A stretch of 64,000 nucleotides of DNA from Parafannyhessea umbonata (GCF_012844235.1 NZ_JABAGR010000002.1:124001-188000); one strand, 5' to 3'. Shown: positions 42,442-52,125, counted from the stretch's first letter. Made by a program: numbers and translations. The notes: a model not told the origin generated them from the sequence alone.

Positions 42442-42498
42442 CCGCCGCGGCACGTGGCGGCGCCGGGGCTTCCGGCACGACGAGAGCGGGAGAAAACC

Positions 42499-42969
42499 AT
42501 GGTCGACCTGTTGGTGCTGGTGAGGCATGGCAAGGCGGAGCCGAAGGGACCCGAGGGCGACCTTGCCCGCGAGCTGACGCCGGACGGCGTGGCGGCGCTG
42601 GAGGAGGCCTACCCGCGCATATTCGCGACGCTCGAGCCGGTGGGCGAGCTGGAGCTGTGGTCGAGCCCGGCGGCGCGCGCGGAGCGCACGGCCGAGGTGG
42701 CGGCGGACGCGCTGGGCGTGGACCCCATGGACATAGTGCCGCACGACAGCCTGTACGAGCAGGATGAGGACGGCTTCCTGAGCGAGCTTTCGTGCGTGGA
42801 CGGCAGCACGGTGGTCGCCGTGGGGCACGTGCCGTTCATGCGGAACATGGTGGAGCGCCTGTGCGGCGAGGACGTGCCGTTCGGCAAGGGCACCGTCGCC
42901 GCGATCGACTTCCCGACGGGAAGGCTGGCGGCGGGCCAGGCGCGCCTGCTGTGGCTGCGCGAGGCGTGA
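42499..42969 (+). CDS. sixA: phosphohistidine phosphatase SixA-like
   Basis: The 156-residue histidine-phosphatase-superfamily protein has the RHG motif at residues 8-10 (VLVRHGKAEPKG) and a second His in VVAVGHVPFM near 113. SixA removes phosphate from phosphohistidine proteins, in E. coli from the PTS protein NPr. ATG 42499 follows GCGGGAGAA. It follows the NdpA-like gene closely (57 bp). Confidence 0.82.
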   Translation: MVDLLVLVRHGKAEPKGPEGDLARELTPDGVAALEEAYPRIFATLEPVGELELWSSPAARAERTAEVAADALGVDPMDIVPHDSLYEQDEDGFLSELSCVDGSTVVAVGHVPFMRNMVERLCGEDVPFGKGTVAAIDFPTGRLAAGQARLLWLREA

Positions 42970-43007
42970 GGGACGCTTGGCGTAAGGGACGCTTGGCGTG
43001 AGGGCCG

Positions 43008-43886
43008 CTAGGCCCCTGCCGTCCCGGCATCCGGCGCGCCGAGGGCCTCGTTCATGGAGCCGGAGCGAAAGCCCGCGAGGTCGCAGCTGACGTAAAGGAA
43101 GCCCAGCTCGCGAAGGCGTGCCGCTACCTGGGTGCGCACGGGGTCCGCGCACAGGCGCGCGATGTCCGCCGCGGGCACCTCGATTCGCGCGAGCTGGCCG
43201 TCCGCGCCGTGCACGCGCACGCGGAGCTGGCCAAAGCCCAGGGAGTGGAGAAACGCCTCCGCCTTGGCCGTGCGCTCCAGCTTCTGGGCGGTGATCTTCT
43301 CGCCGTACGCGAAGCGGGAGGACAGGCATGCGGCGCTGGGCTTGTCCCAGGTGGGGAGGCCCATCTGGCGCGAGAGCTCGCGGATCTCCGCCTTGGCGAG
43401 GTGGGCGTGGCGCAGCGGGCTCTTTATGCCGAGCTCGCCGAGGGCGCGCAGCCCCGGCCGGTAGTCGCCGAGGTCGTCCTCGTTGGAGCCCTCTGCCACG
43501 AAGCGCAGGTCGTGGGCCGCCGCGACGAGCTTGAGCTCCGAGAAGAGCGCGTGCTTACACGTGTAGCAGCGGTTGGGGTGGTTGTCCGCGAAGCCGGGCA
43601 CCTTGAGCTCGTCGAAGTCGATTGCCGCGTGCGGGATGCCGCGCGTGCGGCAGAGCTCCTGCGCCTCGAGGAAGTCCGCCTGGCCCATGCCGCGGATGTG
43701 CGCCGTGAGCGCGAGCATGCGGTCGCCGAGCACGTCGTGCGCGACCGTCGCGAGGAACGTCGAGTCGACCCCGCCGGAGTACGCGACGGCGACGCTGCCG
43801 AGCTCGCGCAGGTACGCGCGGAGGTCGCCGAGCTTGCGCGCAAGGTCCTGCTGACGGTCCTCTGGCTGTTCCAAATCCATCCCCAT
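43008..43886 (-). CDS. larE: ATP-dependent sacrificial sulfur transferase LarE
   Basis: The 292-residue LarE is an N-type ATP pyrophosphatase with AYSGGVDSTFLA (PP-loop, about residues 35-46), NRCYTCKHALF near 107, EGSNEDDLGDYRPG near 132 and SAACLSSRFAYGE near 185. The latter Cys is at the place of the sacrificial cysteine in the Lactobacillus enzyme. It builds the nickel-pincer cofactor for lactate racemase. No larA, larB or larC is in the window. ATG 43880 is an alternative start. Confidence 0.85.
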   Translation of the reverse strand: MGMDLEQPEDRQQDLARKLGDLRAYLRELGSVAVAYSGGVDSTFLATVAHDVLGDRMLALTAHIRGMGQADFLEAQELCRTRGIPHAAIDFDELKVPGFADNHPNRCYTCKHALFSELKLVAAAHDLRFVAEGSNEDDLGDYRPGLRALGELGIKSPLRHAHLAKAEIRELSRQMGLPTWDKPSAACLSSRFAYGEKITAQKLERTAKAEAFLHSLGFGQLRVRVHGADGQLARIEVPAADIARLCADPVRTQVAARLRELGFLYVSCDLAGFRSGSMNEALGAPDAGTAGA

Positions 43887-44051
43887 CCCCCTGTTTCTTG
43901 CGTCTAGCTGCAGCTGCGACGCGGTTTGTGCGATTGTATCGCGCCTGTCTTGCGCGCGGGCGCGCGTAGCGGGAATTTAACCGTTTTGCGTGGTCCGCAC
44001 GACGCGCCCGGGCGCGTAGAATCGGTGCACCCGGGGGAGGGAGGAGAGCCG

Positions 44052-44849
44052 ATGGTGCGTTTGGGACTGGGCGCGTGCGGGGCGTGGGCGCTTGCGGGTG
44101 CGGCGGGCGGCGCGCTTGTGGGGACGTGGGCGCTTGACGCCGCGTGGGACGGGCGCGGGCGCAGCGCGGACGCGGGCCGTGCGCGCCCGGGACGCGCACT
44201 GCGCGTGGGCATGGCGCTTGCGGGGGCCCTTGCGCTGGGGGCGCAGGCATGGGTGCTTGCGGGCGGCGGCGCGCCGGGCACGTGCGGCGTCGCACGCCGC
44301 GCCGGGGCGCCAGAGGCCGTGGGGACGATGGCGCTGTGCGGCTGCCTCGTGGCGCTCTCCGCGTTCGACCTGGTGCAGATGAGGATCCCGAACGGCGTGC
44401 TTGCCGTGGCTGCCGCCACGCGGGTGGCATGCATGGTGTGGGAGGGGGCAGCCGGTGGGGCCGTCCCCGCCGAGGTGGCTCTCCCGATCATGGGACGGGT
44501 GCTTTGCGCGGCGGGAGTGCTGGCGGCGGCCATGCTCTTCTCGCTTGCGGCGGCCCGAGCGCTGGGGCCGGGCTGCGTCGGCGGCGGGGACGTGAAGCTC
44601 GCCGCGGTGGCGGCGCTGTACCTGGGGCCCGCGCAGATGGCGCTCATGCTCGCGCTTGCGAGCGTGCTGGGGCTGGCGTTTGGGCTTGTGTGGACGCGGC
44701 GCGCCCGTCGACGCGGCGCACAGACGCGAGGCGGGCCCCGCGGGACGCGTGAGGACGCGTTTCCGTGGGGCCCGGCGCTGGCGGCATCGTGCTGGGTGGC
44801 GCTCGTGCTGGGAGAGGGCGGCGCCGGCGCGCTTCTGGGCGCGGTCTAG
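44052..44849 (+). CDS. A24-family prepilin peptidase
   Basis: The 265-residue membrane aspartyl protease has the catalytic pair in ALSAFDLVQMRIPNG (first Asp, about residue 102) and GGGDVKLAAVA (GxGD, about 177). About six to seven membrane segments. It would cleave the leaders of type IV-pilin-like proteins. No pilin or pilus ATPase is in the window. ATG 44052 follows GGGAGGAGAG. It is extremely Ala/Gly-rich, with high GC. Confidence 0.82.
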   Translation: MVRLGLGACGAWALAGAAGGALVGTWALDAAWDGRGRSADAGRARPGRALRVGMALAGALALGAQAWVLAGGGAPGTCGVARRAGAPEAVGTMALCGCLVALSAFDLVQMRIPNGVLAVAAATRVACMVWEGAAGGAVPAEVALPIMGRVLCAAGVLAAAMLFSLAAARALGPGCVGGGDVKLAAVAALYLGPAQMALMLALASVLGLAFGLVWTRRARRRGAQTRGGPRGTREDAFPWGPALAASCWVALVLGEGGAGALLGAV

Positions 44850-44868
44850 CAGCCGGCGCCGCGGGCCG

Positions 44869-46524
44869 CTACAAGATCATCATCGCGGCCGTGAGGATCG
44901 CGACGGAGAGCACGCCGATCACGACGATGGGCTTCCACGCCCAGCGGAGGTACGTGCCGTATCCCACGTGCGCGAGCATGAGGCCGGGCAGGAAGATGGC
45001 GGTGGGCGAGAACAGGTTCGCGAGGCCGTTTGCCGCAACGAAGATCATCACGACGACGTCGGGCGAGAAGTGCAGCACCTGGGCGAGCGGCCCCATGATG
45101 GGCATGGAGACGGACGCGAGCGCGGACGTCGAGGTGATGATGATGGAGAGCCCCAGGTAGACGAGGTAGCAGAGCGGCGTGAAGACCATGGCGGAAAGCC
45201 CCTGCAGGCTGTGGGACGCGGACGTGAGGATGAGCTGGTCCAGGCCCGACATGTTCATGAGGAGCTCGATGGCGCGCGAGAGGCCGACGACGAGCGCCAC
45301 GCCGACCATCTCTCCCGCGCCGCCGATGAACGCGTCGACGGTGTCGGCCTCGGACAGGCGCGCGACGAGGGCGATGACGATGGCCATCACGAAGAACCAG
45401 GTGCTGGCCTCGTTGAAGTACCAGTCGCCGATGGAGGCGCCGGTGAGCCAGCCCGTCCAGCTTTGCGAGTCCTCGACGGTGGAGGTGGTCGTGGCCCTGG
45501 CGCCCTTGGAGATGGAGGTCATGGTGCCGTACTTGTCGGCGCTCGTGTCGTTCCAGTCGTCCTTGATGGCATCTGCGTCGAGCTGCTGGGTCTGGTCGTG
45601 CGAGGACGCGCCCGCGTCGAACACGTTGACGCCGAAGTCGCCCCAGGGGACGAAGCCGGCGATCATCACGACGAACGTGAGGGCGAAGAGGACGAGCGTG
45701 ACCTTCTGGGTGCCGGTGAGGGTGGAGTTCTCCCTCGTGAGGACCTGGGAGCTGTCCTTTCCGCCGAAGGCCTCGTCGCAGGCCTCGCGCTCCTGGAGCG
45801 AGAGGATGGACGAGCCCTTGTCGCGCTGGACGCGGCGGGCGTAGCGCAGGATGAAGAACAGGGAGACGCAGTACGCCATCACGCAGAGGAGCGCACCGAG
45901 TGCGATGATCGTTACCTGGTTGCACTCGATTCCCTTGTCGTGGAGGCTCGCGATGGCGACGCCGTTGGCGAACGGGTTGACGGTGGAGCCGAGGCAGCCG
46001 ACGCCGGCGCCGAAGAGGACGGTGGCGGAAGAGACCATGGTGTCGTACCCCGCGAGGTACATGACGGAGCCGAGCAGGGCGTAGAACGGGATGGTCTCCT
46101 CGCAGAAGCCGTACGCGGAGCCGAGGACGGCGAAGATGGCCATGATGACGGGGACGAGGACGAGCTCGCGGCCCTCGAGGCGCCGCACGAGCGCGCGGAT
46201 GCCGGTCTCGATGGCGCCCACCTTGTTCACGACGCCCATGCAGCCGCCGAAGATGAGGAGGAAGAGCGAGATCTCGATGCCGTCGAGCACGCCCTTTACG
46301 GGGCTGGAGATGATGTCCGATACCTTGACCGCCGTGACCTCGGGCGTGACGCGCGCGATGAGCATGGTGGCGACGCCGATGACGACGGTGATGATGAGGA
46401 GGATGGTGTACGAGGAGATCATCTGGTGCTTCCTCTTGCCCCGGGCCCTGTCCCCGGCGTCCGCGGGGGCGTTCGGTAGGTTGGGGTCTGGCGCGGCCTC
46501 CTGGCCGTGGTTCTGGTCGCTCAT
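44869..46524 (-). CDS. YfcC-family (DcuC-type) transporter
   Basis: The 551-residue polytopic carrier of the YfcC / C4-dicarboxylate anaerobic carrier family has a polar N-terminus, about twelve membrane segments and a long extracytoplasmic insert (about 285-375). Characteristic blocks are GAGVGCLGSTVNPFANG near 181 and GLANLFSPTAIFLPG near 506, the twin re-entrant-loop type motifs. Substrates in the family include amino acids and dicarboxylates; this one is unknown. ATG 46524 follows AAGGGAG. Confidence 0.82.
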   Translation of the reverse strand: MSDQNHGQEAAPDPNLPNAPADAGDRARGKRKHQMISSYTILLIITVVIGVATMLIARVTPEVTAVKVSDIISSPVKGVLDGIEISLFLLIFGGCMGVVNKVGAIETGIRALVRRLEGRELVLVPVIMAIFAVLGSAYGFCEETIPFYALLGSVMYLAGYDTMVSSATVLFGAGVGCLGSTVNPFANGVAIASLHDKGIECNQVTIIALGALLCVMAYCVSLFFILRYARRVQRDKGSSILSLQEREACDEAFGGKDSSQVLTRENSTLTGTQKVTLVLFALTFVVMIAGFVPWGDFGVNVFDAGASSHDQTQQLDADAIKDDWNDTSADKYGTMTSISKGARATTTSTVEDSQSWTGWLTGASIGDWYFNEASTWFFVMAIVIALVARLSEADTVDAFIGGAGEMVGVALVVGLSRAIELLMNMSGLDQLILTSASHSLQGLSAMVFTPLCYLVYLGLSIIITSTSALASVSMPIMGPLAQVLHFSPDVVVMIFVAANGLANLFSPTAIFLPGLMLAHVGYGTYLRWAWKPIVVIGVLSVAILTAAMMIL

Positions 46525-46879
46525 GGCGAGGCGACTCCCTTCTTTCCGCAGGCGGCCGGCTGCCGCGGCGTAGCGTTTGGACGGGTGCTTTCGTGCCGCG
46601 ACCGTCATGCCGGCGTGCTGTCGGGCACCGGGCGGCAGTCTATATTTGTAAGGAAAATATTTCAATAAGATTACGAATTGGTTTCCGCGAACTGGGGACA
46701 CGAGCCCACGAGCGGCCACAATCGGGTCTGCGGTGCGATGGGCACTGCATCTTCGTGGGGGCGTTTATGCATGTGTGGGGAATACCGGCGCTTTGGGCTG
46801 ATGTGAAACTTGCGGAAAGGGACGAGGTGGAGGGGCGGGGAGGGTAGTATCCTATCTCACGTGTGGGTTTAGAGCCCGA
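46525..46879. other. divergent promoter region, AT-rich
   Basis: There is no gene. On the minus strand TTGAAA (46665-46660) and TATAGA (46644-46639) with a 15-bp spacer could drive the YfcC gene. GTAGTAT (46845) is a possible -10 box for the plus-strand hydrolase gene. Otherwise nothing notable. Confidence 0.45.
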
Positions 46880-48082
46880 ATGCAGATCAAACGAACAGGG
46901 GACCCCTTGGAACTCAACAACATCTCTCGCAGGGACGCGCTGAGGATATTTGCGGGTGCCGGTCTTGCCACCGTGCTGCCACGCGTCGCCCTTGCCGTGG
47001 ACCAGAAGGACGTCGACTCGACGAACGCACAGATCGAGGAGACGAAGAAGCAGCTCGCGAAGGTGCAGGGCGAGCTTGACGACATCGCCGCCGAGTACGA
47101 GAAGCTCTCGAAGAAGCAGTCGGACACCCTCGACCAGATCGAGCAGACGCAGGGGAAGATCACCGACGTCGAGAAGGACATCAGCGAGAAGGAGGACGAG
47201 CTCTCCGAGAAGAAGAAGCGCCTGGCAAAGCGCGTTTCCGAGAGCTACCAGGCGGGGTCGGCCGGCTTCCTGGACGTGCTCTTCTCGTCCGCGTCCTTCG
47301 AGGAGCTCGAGTCCAACGTGTACTACATGGACAAGATCAGCGAGTCCGACAGCAGGATGATCCAGGAGGTCAAGGACCTGAAGGCGGAGCTCGTGAGCCA
47401 GCGCGACACGCTGCAGGAGCAGAAGGCGCAGCTGGAGAGCCTCTCCGCGACCCAGCAGAAGCAGCTGAAGGAGATGGAGTCGAAGCAGGCGGAGACGCAG
47501 AGCGTGCTCGCCGGGCTTTCCGACCAGCAGAAGAAGCTGATGGACCAGCGCGACTCCGAGCTGGCCGCGATGGCGAAGGAGAAGGCGGAGCAGGCGGCCG
47601 CGGCGAAGAAGGCCGCGGCGGCTGCCGCCGCGAGGAACTCCTCGAACTCCGGCGCGGGCGCCGCGAACGTGACGGGGGCGATCTCTGGCGGCGGCGCGAC
47701 GACGGGGTCGCAGCAGGCCGTGGTGAGCGCGTGCCACACGACGCCCTCTCCGGGACTGGGCCTGTGCGCCATGTGGGTCTCGCAGGTGTTCAGCAACGCG
47801 GGCTACGGATACGCGAGCGGCAACGCGTGCGACATGTACAACGCGTGGTGCACGAGCTCGAACCGCGGCGACCTTAAGCCCGGCATGATCGTGGCCGTGT
47901 CGTCGCACGCGCACACGGCCGCAGGCAGGATCTACGGCCACATAGGCATCTACGTGGGCGGCGGCGTGATGATGGACAACGTGGGCTACATCAGGACCAT
48001 CAACGTGAACGAGTGGATCAGCTACTACGGCACGACGGTCACCCCGCGCTGGGGCTGGCTCATGGGCATCAAGCTGGCATAA
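46880..48082 (+). CDS. secreted coiled-coil (CwlO-like) peptidoglycan hydrolase
   Basis: The 400-residue protein has an export signal with a twin-Arg pattern (SRRDALRIFAGAG, about residues 15-27). A long coiled coil (about 45-245) resembles the N-terminal part of CwlO/PcsB. The C-terminal domain (about 285-400) has Cys in GLGLCAMWVSQVF and His in IYGHIGIYVGGG, matching CHAP/NlpC-type endopeptidases. FtsEX-type activation is possible by analogy. The start may be TTG 46907, which has AGGGGA upstream; ATG 46880 has none. Confidence 0.78.
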   Translation: MQIKRTGDPLELNNISRRDALRIFAGAGLATVLPRVALAVDQKDVDSTNAQIEETKKQLAKVQGELDDIAAEYEKLSKKQSDTLDQIEQTQGKITDVEKDISEKEDELSEKKKRLAKRVSESYQAGSAGFLDVLFSSASFEELESNVYYMDKISESDSRMIQEVKDLKAELVSQRDTLQEQKAQLESLSATQQKQLKEMESKQAETQSVLAGLSDQQKKLMDQRDSELAAMAKEKAEQAAAAKKAAAAAAARNSSNSGAGAANVTGAISGGGATTGSQQAVVSACHTTPSPGLGLCAMWVSQVFSNAGYGYASGNACDMYNAWCTSSNRGDLKPGMIVAVSSHAHTAAGRIYGHIGIYVGGGVMMDNVGYIRTINVNEWISYYGTTVTPRWGWLMGIKLA

Positions 48083-48110
48083 GCCGGGCGCGAGAATCTG
48101 ACGAGACAGG

Positions 48111-48148
48111 CGGGGCCGACAGCAAATCGCGATTTGTTGTCGGCCCCG
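48111..48148 (+). terminator. 38-nt palindromic terminator, shared core 1
   Basis: A nearly perfect 38-nt palindrome (outer arms CGGGGCCG/CGGCCCCG, core ACAGCAAATCGCGATTTG) follows the hydrolase gene and is followed by ATTTTGCGTTTT. The same core recurs in the next palindrome. Confidence 0.8.
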
Positions 48149-48178
48149 ATTTTGCGTTTTCGCAGGTAGATACACAAA

Positions 48179-48216
48179 TGCCCCAAACAGCAAATCGCGA
48201 TTTGCTGTTTGGGGCA
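48179..48216 (-). terminator. 38-nt palindromic terminator, shared core 2
   Basis: A perfect 38-nt palindrome with outer arms TGCCCCAA/TTGGGGCA and core ACAGCAAATCGCGATTTG. It lies 35 bp past the stop of the hemolysin III gene on the minus strand. Its centre is 68 bp from that of the first palindrome. The core is shared; the outer arms differ but each stays self-complementary. Confidence 0.8.
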
Positions 48217-48250
48217 CGGCGGGCGGGCGCGGGCGCGACTGGCGGGGCCG

Positions 48251-48922
48251 CTACACGACGAACAGCAGCGCGGAGAGCGTGATGCAGGTGGCGCCTGCGA
48301 GCACGAAGAGGTGCCACACGAAATGGAAGTACGGCACCCGCTTGACCACGTAGAACACGCAGCCGACGGTGTAGCACAGGCCGCCCGCGAGGAGGAGGGC
48401 GAACGCGGCGGACGGAAGAAGGCGCACGATGTCAGCCACGTGGAAGATGACGAGCCACCCCATGGCGAGGTATACGAGGGCGGAGACCCACTTCGGCTGG
48501 CGCTCGCGCAGGAAGCACTCCGCAACGATGCCGACCGCCGCTATGACCCAGACGGCGACGCCGAGCTGGAAGCCGCCCTCGCCCGCGAGGGTGATGAACG
48601 CGAACGGCGCGTAGCTGCCGGCGATGAGCAGGTAGATGGCGCTGTGGTCCAGGACCCTGAACACGGCCTTCGCCGCCCTGGGGCGAAGCGCGTGGTACAG
48701 GGTCGAGAACAGGAACTCGAGCACGAGCGAGACGCCCATGAGGACGGCGGGGACCACGTGGGCGGCGCCTGCGCCCGACATGGCCGCGCGGACGACGAGA
48801 AGAACGAGCGCCGCTATCGAGAGGAGGGCGCCGACGCCGTGGCTCACGGCGTTCGCGATCTCCTCGCCCGTGCTGTACTGGCGTGGCGCCCTTCCGAGCG
48901 CCGCTGCGTCCCGAGATGCCAT
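48251..48922 (-). CDS. hemolysin III (PAQR/YqfA) family membrane protein
   Basis: The 223-residue protein has seven membrane segments and PAQR signatures: ANAVSHGVGALL (about 24-35), FSTLYHAL (about 73-80), LDHSAIYLLIAGSYAPF (about 91-107) and the terminal FHFVWHLFVLAG (about 198-209). The conserved Ser, Asp and His residues form a probable zinc site. The biological role is unclear. It follows two minus-strand genes closely. Confidence 0.88.
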   Translation of the reverse strand: MASRDAAALGRAPRQYSTGEEIANAVSHGVGALLSIAALVLLVVRAAMSGAGAAHVVPAVLMGVSLVLEFLFSTLYHALRPRAAKAVFRVLDHSAIYLLIAGSYAPFAFITLAGEGGFQLGVAVWVIAAVGIVAECFLRERQPKWVSALVYLAMGWLVIFHVADIVRLLPSAAFALLLAGGLCYTVGCVFYVVKRVPYFHFVWHLFVLAGATCITLSALLFVV

Positions 48923-48963
48923 GTTCTTCTCCCTTGGTTGCGTGGCGACGTTGCGTGGCGGCG

Positions 48964-49317
48964 TCACAGGATGTCCTCCGGGTCGTCGAAGTCCTCGCGC
49001 GGGCGGTCCGGTCGGTTGTACCATGCGGTGATGCGGGCGTTGCTCTGCTCCCTCATCTGGTGCTCGATCCAGGTATTTCTGTTCTGGACGATGGCGAGCA
49101 TCTCGTCGACGACCTCCTCGACGCTGCCGGGACGGGCGCTCATGAGGTACGTAGTCATCTGGCGCATGGCCTTGGCGGACTTGAGCTCGCCGGACATGAC
49201 GTAGGCGAACTCCTGGGGAAGTCCGAGGCCTCGCGTGGCGCGCACGAGCGCCCGGTAGGCGAGCTCGCGCTCGTCCGGGGCGCCCGCGGCACCTTGTGTA
49301 TGTGCGATGGCCGCCAT
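48964..49317 (-). CDS. small hypothetical protein
   Basis: The 117-residue acidic, helical, soluble protein has no motif I recognise; features include QEFAYVMSGELKSAKAMRQMTTYL (split helices, about residues 36-59) and an acidic tail (EDFDDPEDIL). It starts five bases after the C69 peptidase stop and is surely in its operon. Confidence 0.65.
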   Translation of the reverse strand: MAAIAHTQGAAGAPDERELAYRALVRATRGLGLPQEFAYVMSGELKSAKAMRQMTTYLMSARPGSVEEVVDEMLAIVQNRNTWIEHQMREQSNARITAWYNRPDRPREDFDDPEDIL

Positions 49318-49322
49318 GGGCG

Positions 49323-50897
49323 CTAGTGGTCGCTCAGGGCGAACGCGTTTCTCATGCCGAGGCTCGCGGTGAGAAGGACGTCGTCCAGGGTCTTGTCCGT
49401 CTGCTCGCGCAGCATGTCCGCGATCCTGGCGTTCGCCTCCTCGAGGACGGGCGTCGCCTCGCGGTAGGCGAGGGGCGCGCCGCCCTCGGCGACCTTGCGG
49501 TCGTACTGGGCGACGAGGGCGTGGCCCTTGGACGTGACGGCCTCGTTGTAGTGCTCGATGTGGCGCGAGCAGCTGTTGAAGTGCGCGTCGGCCATGGCCG
49601 CGATGATGCGGTTTGCCCAGTAGAAGCTCTCCGTCGTGACGTGCGGGGTCGTGTTCGCCAGGTACTCGGGCGTGGCGTCCACGTTCGCGAAGAACGGCAC
49701 GAGCGCGTTGAACGCGTTGCTGCCGTAGGCCATCCACTGGATCGCGCGGCAGGACTCCGGCGCGTACGGGCGGATCTGGATGACGGCGAGCTGGCCGTTG
49801 CGGTTGATGCCGATGGGGCGGTACGCGCCGCGCGTGGACGCATTGCCGCGGTCGCCGTACGGGTCGTACGGCGTGCCCTGGTAGTGCAGCGACAGCGCGT
49901 ACTTCACGTCCTCGATCGTGAGCTTGCGCTGCGGCGTCATGCACCAGGGGATGTCGTCGTCCTCCGGGTTCCAGCCCGCGCTGGGGTCGTCCCAGCCGAG
50001 GCCCGGGTTCAGGAAGCGGTGCATGGCCCAGGCGCGCGGCGTGTTGTACACGTGGTCCGAGTCGCTGTGGCTGCCGAAGGCGTCGCGCGGGTTGAAGAAG
50101 CGGTGATCGGCGTCAGGCCAGGGGTCGTCCGCCTGCCCGTCGTCGTCGCCGTCCACGAGCTCGACCACGTCGAGCGAGAGGTCGAGGTGGTTGGCGTCCA
50201 TCCACTCCGCGAGGTCCGCGGAGCACATGTGGTCGACCTTCTCGCCCAGCGCGTCCGTGAGGTCGAAGTCGTCGATGCCGAGCTGGTTGGGCATGGTGAC
50301 GTAGCAGTCGTCCGGCACGCGCTTCGCGATCCAGTGGTGGCCGCCGACGGTCTCCATCCACCAGATCTCGTCCGCGTCGGAAAACGCGATGCCGTTCATC
50401 TCGTACGTGCCGTAGCGCTCCAGGTAGGAGCCCAGGAGCTCCACGCCCTCGCGCGCGGAGCGGGCGTAGGGCAGGACGATGGTGACCATGTCCTCCTCGC
50501 CGATGCCGCCCGCGACCTCGGGCTCGTAGCCGTCCTCGCCGGGGGTGCCCTTCGCCTTCACGAGCTCGACGAGCGGGTCCGCGCCGAGCACGCGCTCGTT
50601 GGACGTGAGGGTCTCCGTCGCGCTCATGGCGACGTTCGCCGTGTTCACGCCGGCCTCCGCCCAGATGCCGTCCTTCGGGGTGGCGTCGGGTACGGAGGTG
50701 TAGCGCATGGGGTCGTCGGGAAGCTCGATCTCTACGTGGCTCAGCACGGAGCGGTAGTGGCGCGGCTGGTCCTCGGGCTTGACGACGACGAACTTCTTCG
50801 GGGTGAACACGCCGCCGGGTGAGTCCTCGTTGCGTGCGATTATGGTCGAGCCGTCGTAGCTCGCCTTCTTGCCGATGAGCAGGGTGGTGCAGGGCAT
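49323..50897 (-). CDS. pepD: C69-family dipeptidase
   Basis: The 524-residue Ntn-type dipeptidase has its catalytic Cys at position 3 ([13 protein letters not shown]), ARNEDSPGG near 21 and [15 protein letters not shown] near 83, with the C69/U34 motif [11 protein letters not shown] near 185. It hydrolyses short peptides, likely after autoprocessing at Cys. ATG 50897 has GGAGG six bases upstream, which decides against ATG 50909. The next two minus-strand genes follow closely. Confidence 0.9.
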   Translation of the reverse strand: MPCTTLLIGKKASYDGSTIIARNEDSPGGVFTPKKFVVVKPEDQPRHYRSVLSHVEIELPDDPMRYTSVPDATPKDGIWAEAGVNTANVAMSATETLTSNERVLGADPLVELVKAKGTPGEDGYEPEVAGGIGEEDMVTIVLPYARSAREGVELLGSYLERYGTYEMNGIAFSDADEIWWMETVGGHHWIAKRVPDDCYVTMPNQLGIDDFDLTDALGEKVDHMCSADLAEWMDANHLDLSLDVVELVDGDDDGQADDPWPDADHRFFNPRDAFGSHSDSDHVYNTPRAWAMHRFLNPGLGWDDPSAGWNPEDDDIPWCMTPQRKLTIEDVKYALSLHYQGTPYDPYGDRGNASTRGAYRPIGINRNGQLAVIQIRPYAPESCRAIQWMAYGSNAFNALVPFFANVDATPEYLANTTPHVTTESFYWANRIIAAMADAHFNSCSRHIEHYNEAVTSKGHALVAQYDRKVAEGGAPLAYREATPVLEEANARIADMLREQTDKTLDDVLLTASLGMRNAFALSDH

Positions 50898-51096
50898 GTG
50901 TGCCTCCATCGGGTCGCGTGTGTCATGACCCTTGTATGGTACCCGTCATGGGCCCGCCCAGCCCGCGCGCGAAAAAAGGCTCCAAATGTTAACCTTGCCG
51001 ACAAGCGCAAGAAAGCATCCCGTGCGAGAATGCGCAGACTGCGCCGCGTCGCCGCGTCGCATCGCTCATCACCTACGCTCCCAGGAGGAGAAGAAC

Positions 51097-52125
51097 ATGT
51101 CCATGCAGTTCAAGCGCCGCCTTCCCATTCCCATGGAGATACGCGAGGCCATGCCGCTCTCGCTGGAGATGGCCAGGCGCAAGGAGGCGTTCGACGCCCA
51201 GGTCGCCGCCGTCATTCGCGGCGAGGACAAGAGGATCCTGCTCATAATAGGGCCGTGCTCGGCCGACCGCGAGGACTCCGTGCTCGACTACGTCACGCGC
51301 CTCGCGGCGTTGCAGGAGCGCGTCGCGGACAAGGTCCTGATGATCCCGCGCGTGTACACGAACAAGCCGCGCACGAACGGCACGGGCTACAAGGGGCTGC
51401 TGCACAACCCCGACCCGGAGGGCGCGCCCGACCTCCTGGAGGGCGTGAGGGCCATCCGCCGCATGCACCTGCGCGTGGTGGAGGAGACGGGCATGTTCAC
51501 GGCGGACGAGATGCTGTACCCCTCCAACTACCAGTACCTGGTGGACGTGCTGAGCTACGTCGCCGTGGGCGCGCGCTCCGTCGAGAACCAGGAGCACCGC
51601 CTGGTGGCCGGCGGCATCCCCGTGCCGGTGGGCATGAAGAACCCCACGGGCGGCTCCACCTCCGTCATGCTCAACTCCATCTACGCGGCGCAGGCGCCCC
51701 AGGACTTCATCTTCCGCAACTGGGAGGTCCACACGACGGGCAACCCCCTCGCGCACGCGCTGCTGCGCGGCTACGTGGGGCTCGACGGCATCAACTACCC
51801 CAACTACCACTACGAGTACCTGGAGCGCCTCGCCATCGCCTACACGCACGGCAAGTACGAGAACCCGGCCGTCGTGATCGACTGCAACCACGACAACTCC
51901 GGCAAGCGCCCGCTGGAGCAGCCACGCATCGTGAACGAGGTGCTCGACTCCGTGCGCCGCTCGCCCGACATCGCGAGCATCTTCCGCGGCTTCATGGTGG
52001 AGTCGTACCTGGTGGACGGCAACCAGCCCGTCGGCGGCGGCGTGTACGGAAAGTCGATAACGGACGCGTGCATCGGCTGGGAGGGGACGGAGCGCCTCGT
52101 GCTGGACATGGCGGAGCGCGTGTAG
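51097..52125 (+). CDS. aroF: 3-deoxy-7-phosphoheptulonate (DAHP) synthase, type I
   Basis: The 342-residue enzyme condenses phosphoenolpyruvate and erythrose 4-phosphate at the start of the shikimate pathway. Motifs are IIGPCSADRE (about 49-58), PRVYTNKPRTN near 86, GARSVENQEHR near 161, GMKNPTGGS near 178 and IDCNHDNSGK near 262, with metal-binding Cys, His, Glu and Asp placed as usual. There is no extra regulatory domain. GGAGGAG lies before ATG 51097. Feedback by an aromatic amino acid is likely but not shown. Confidence 0.95.
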   Translation: MSMQFKRRLPIPMEIREAMPLSLEMARRKEAFDAQVAAVIRGEDKRILLIIGPCSADREDSVLDYVTRLAALQERVADKVLMIPRVYTNKPRTNGTGYKGLLHNPDPEGAPDLLEGVRAIRRMHLRVVEETGMFTADEMLYPSNYQYLVDVLSYVAVGARSVENQEHRLVAGGIPVPVGMKNPTGGSTSVMLNSIYAAQAPQDFIFRNWEVHTTGNPLAHALLRGYVGLDGINYPNYHYEYLERLAIAYTHGKYENPAVVIDCNHDNSGKRPLEQPRIVNEVLDSVRRSPDIASIFRGFMVESYLVDGNQPVGGGVYGKSITDACIGWEGTERLVLDMAERV

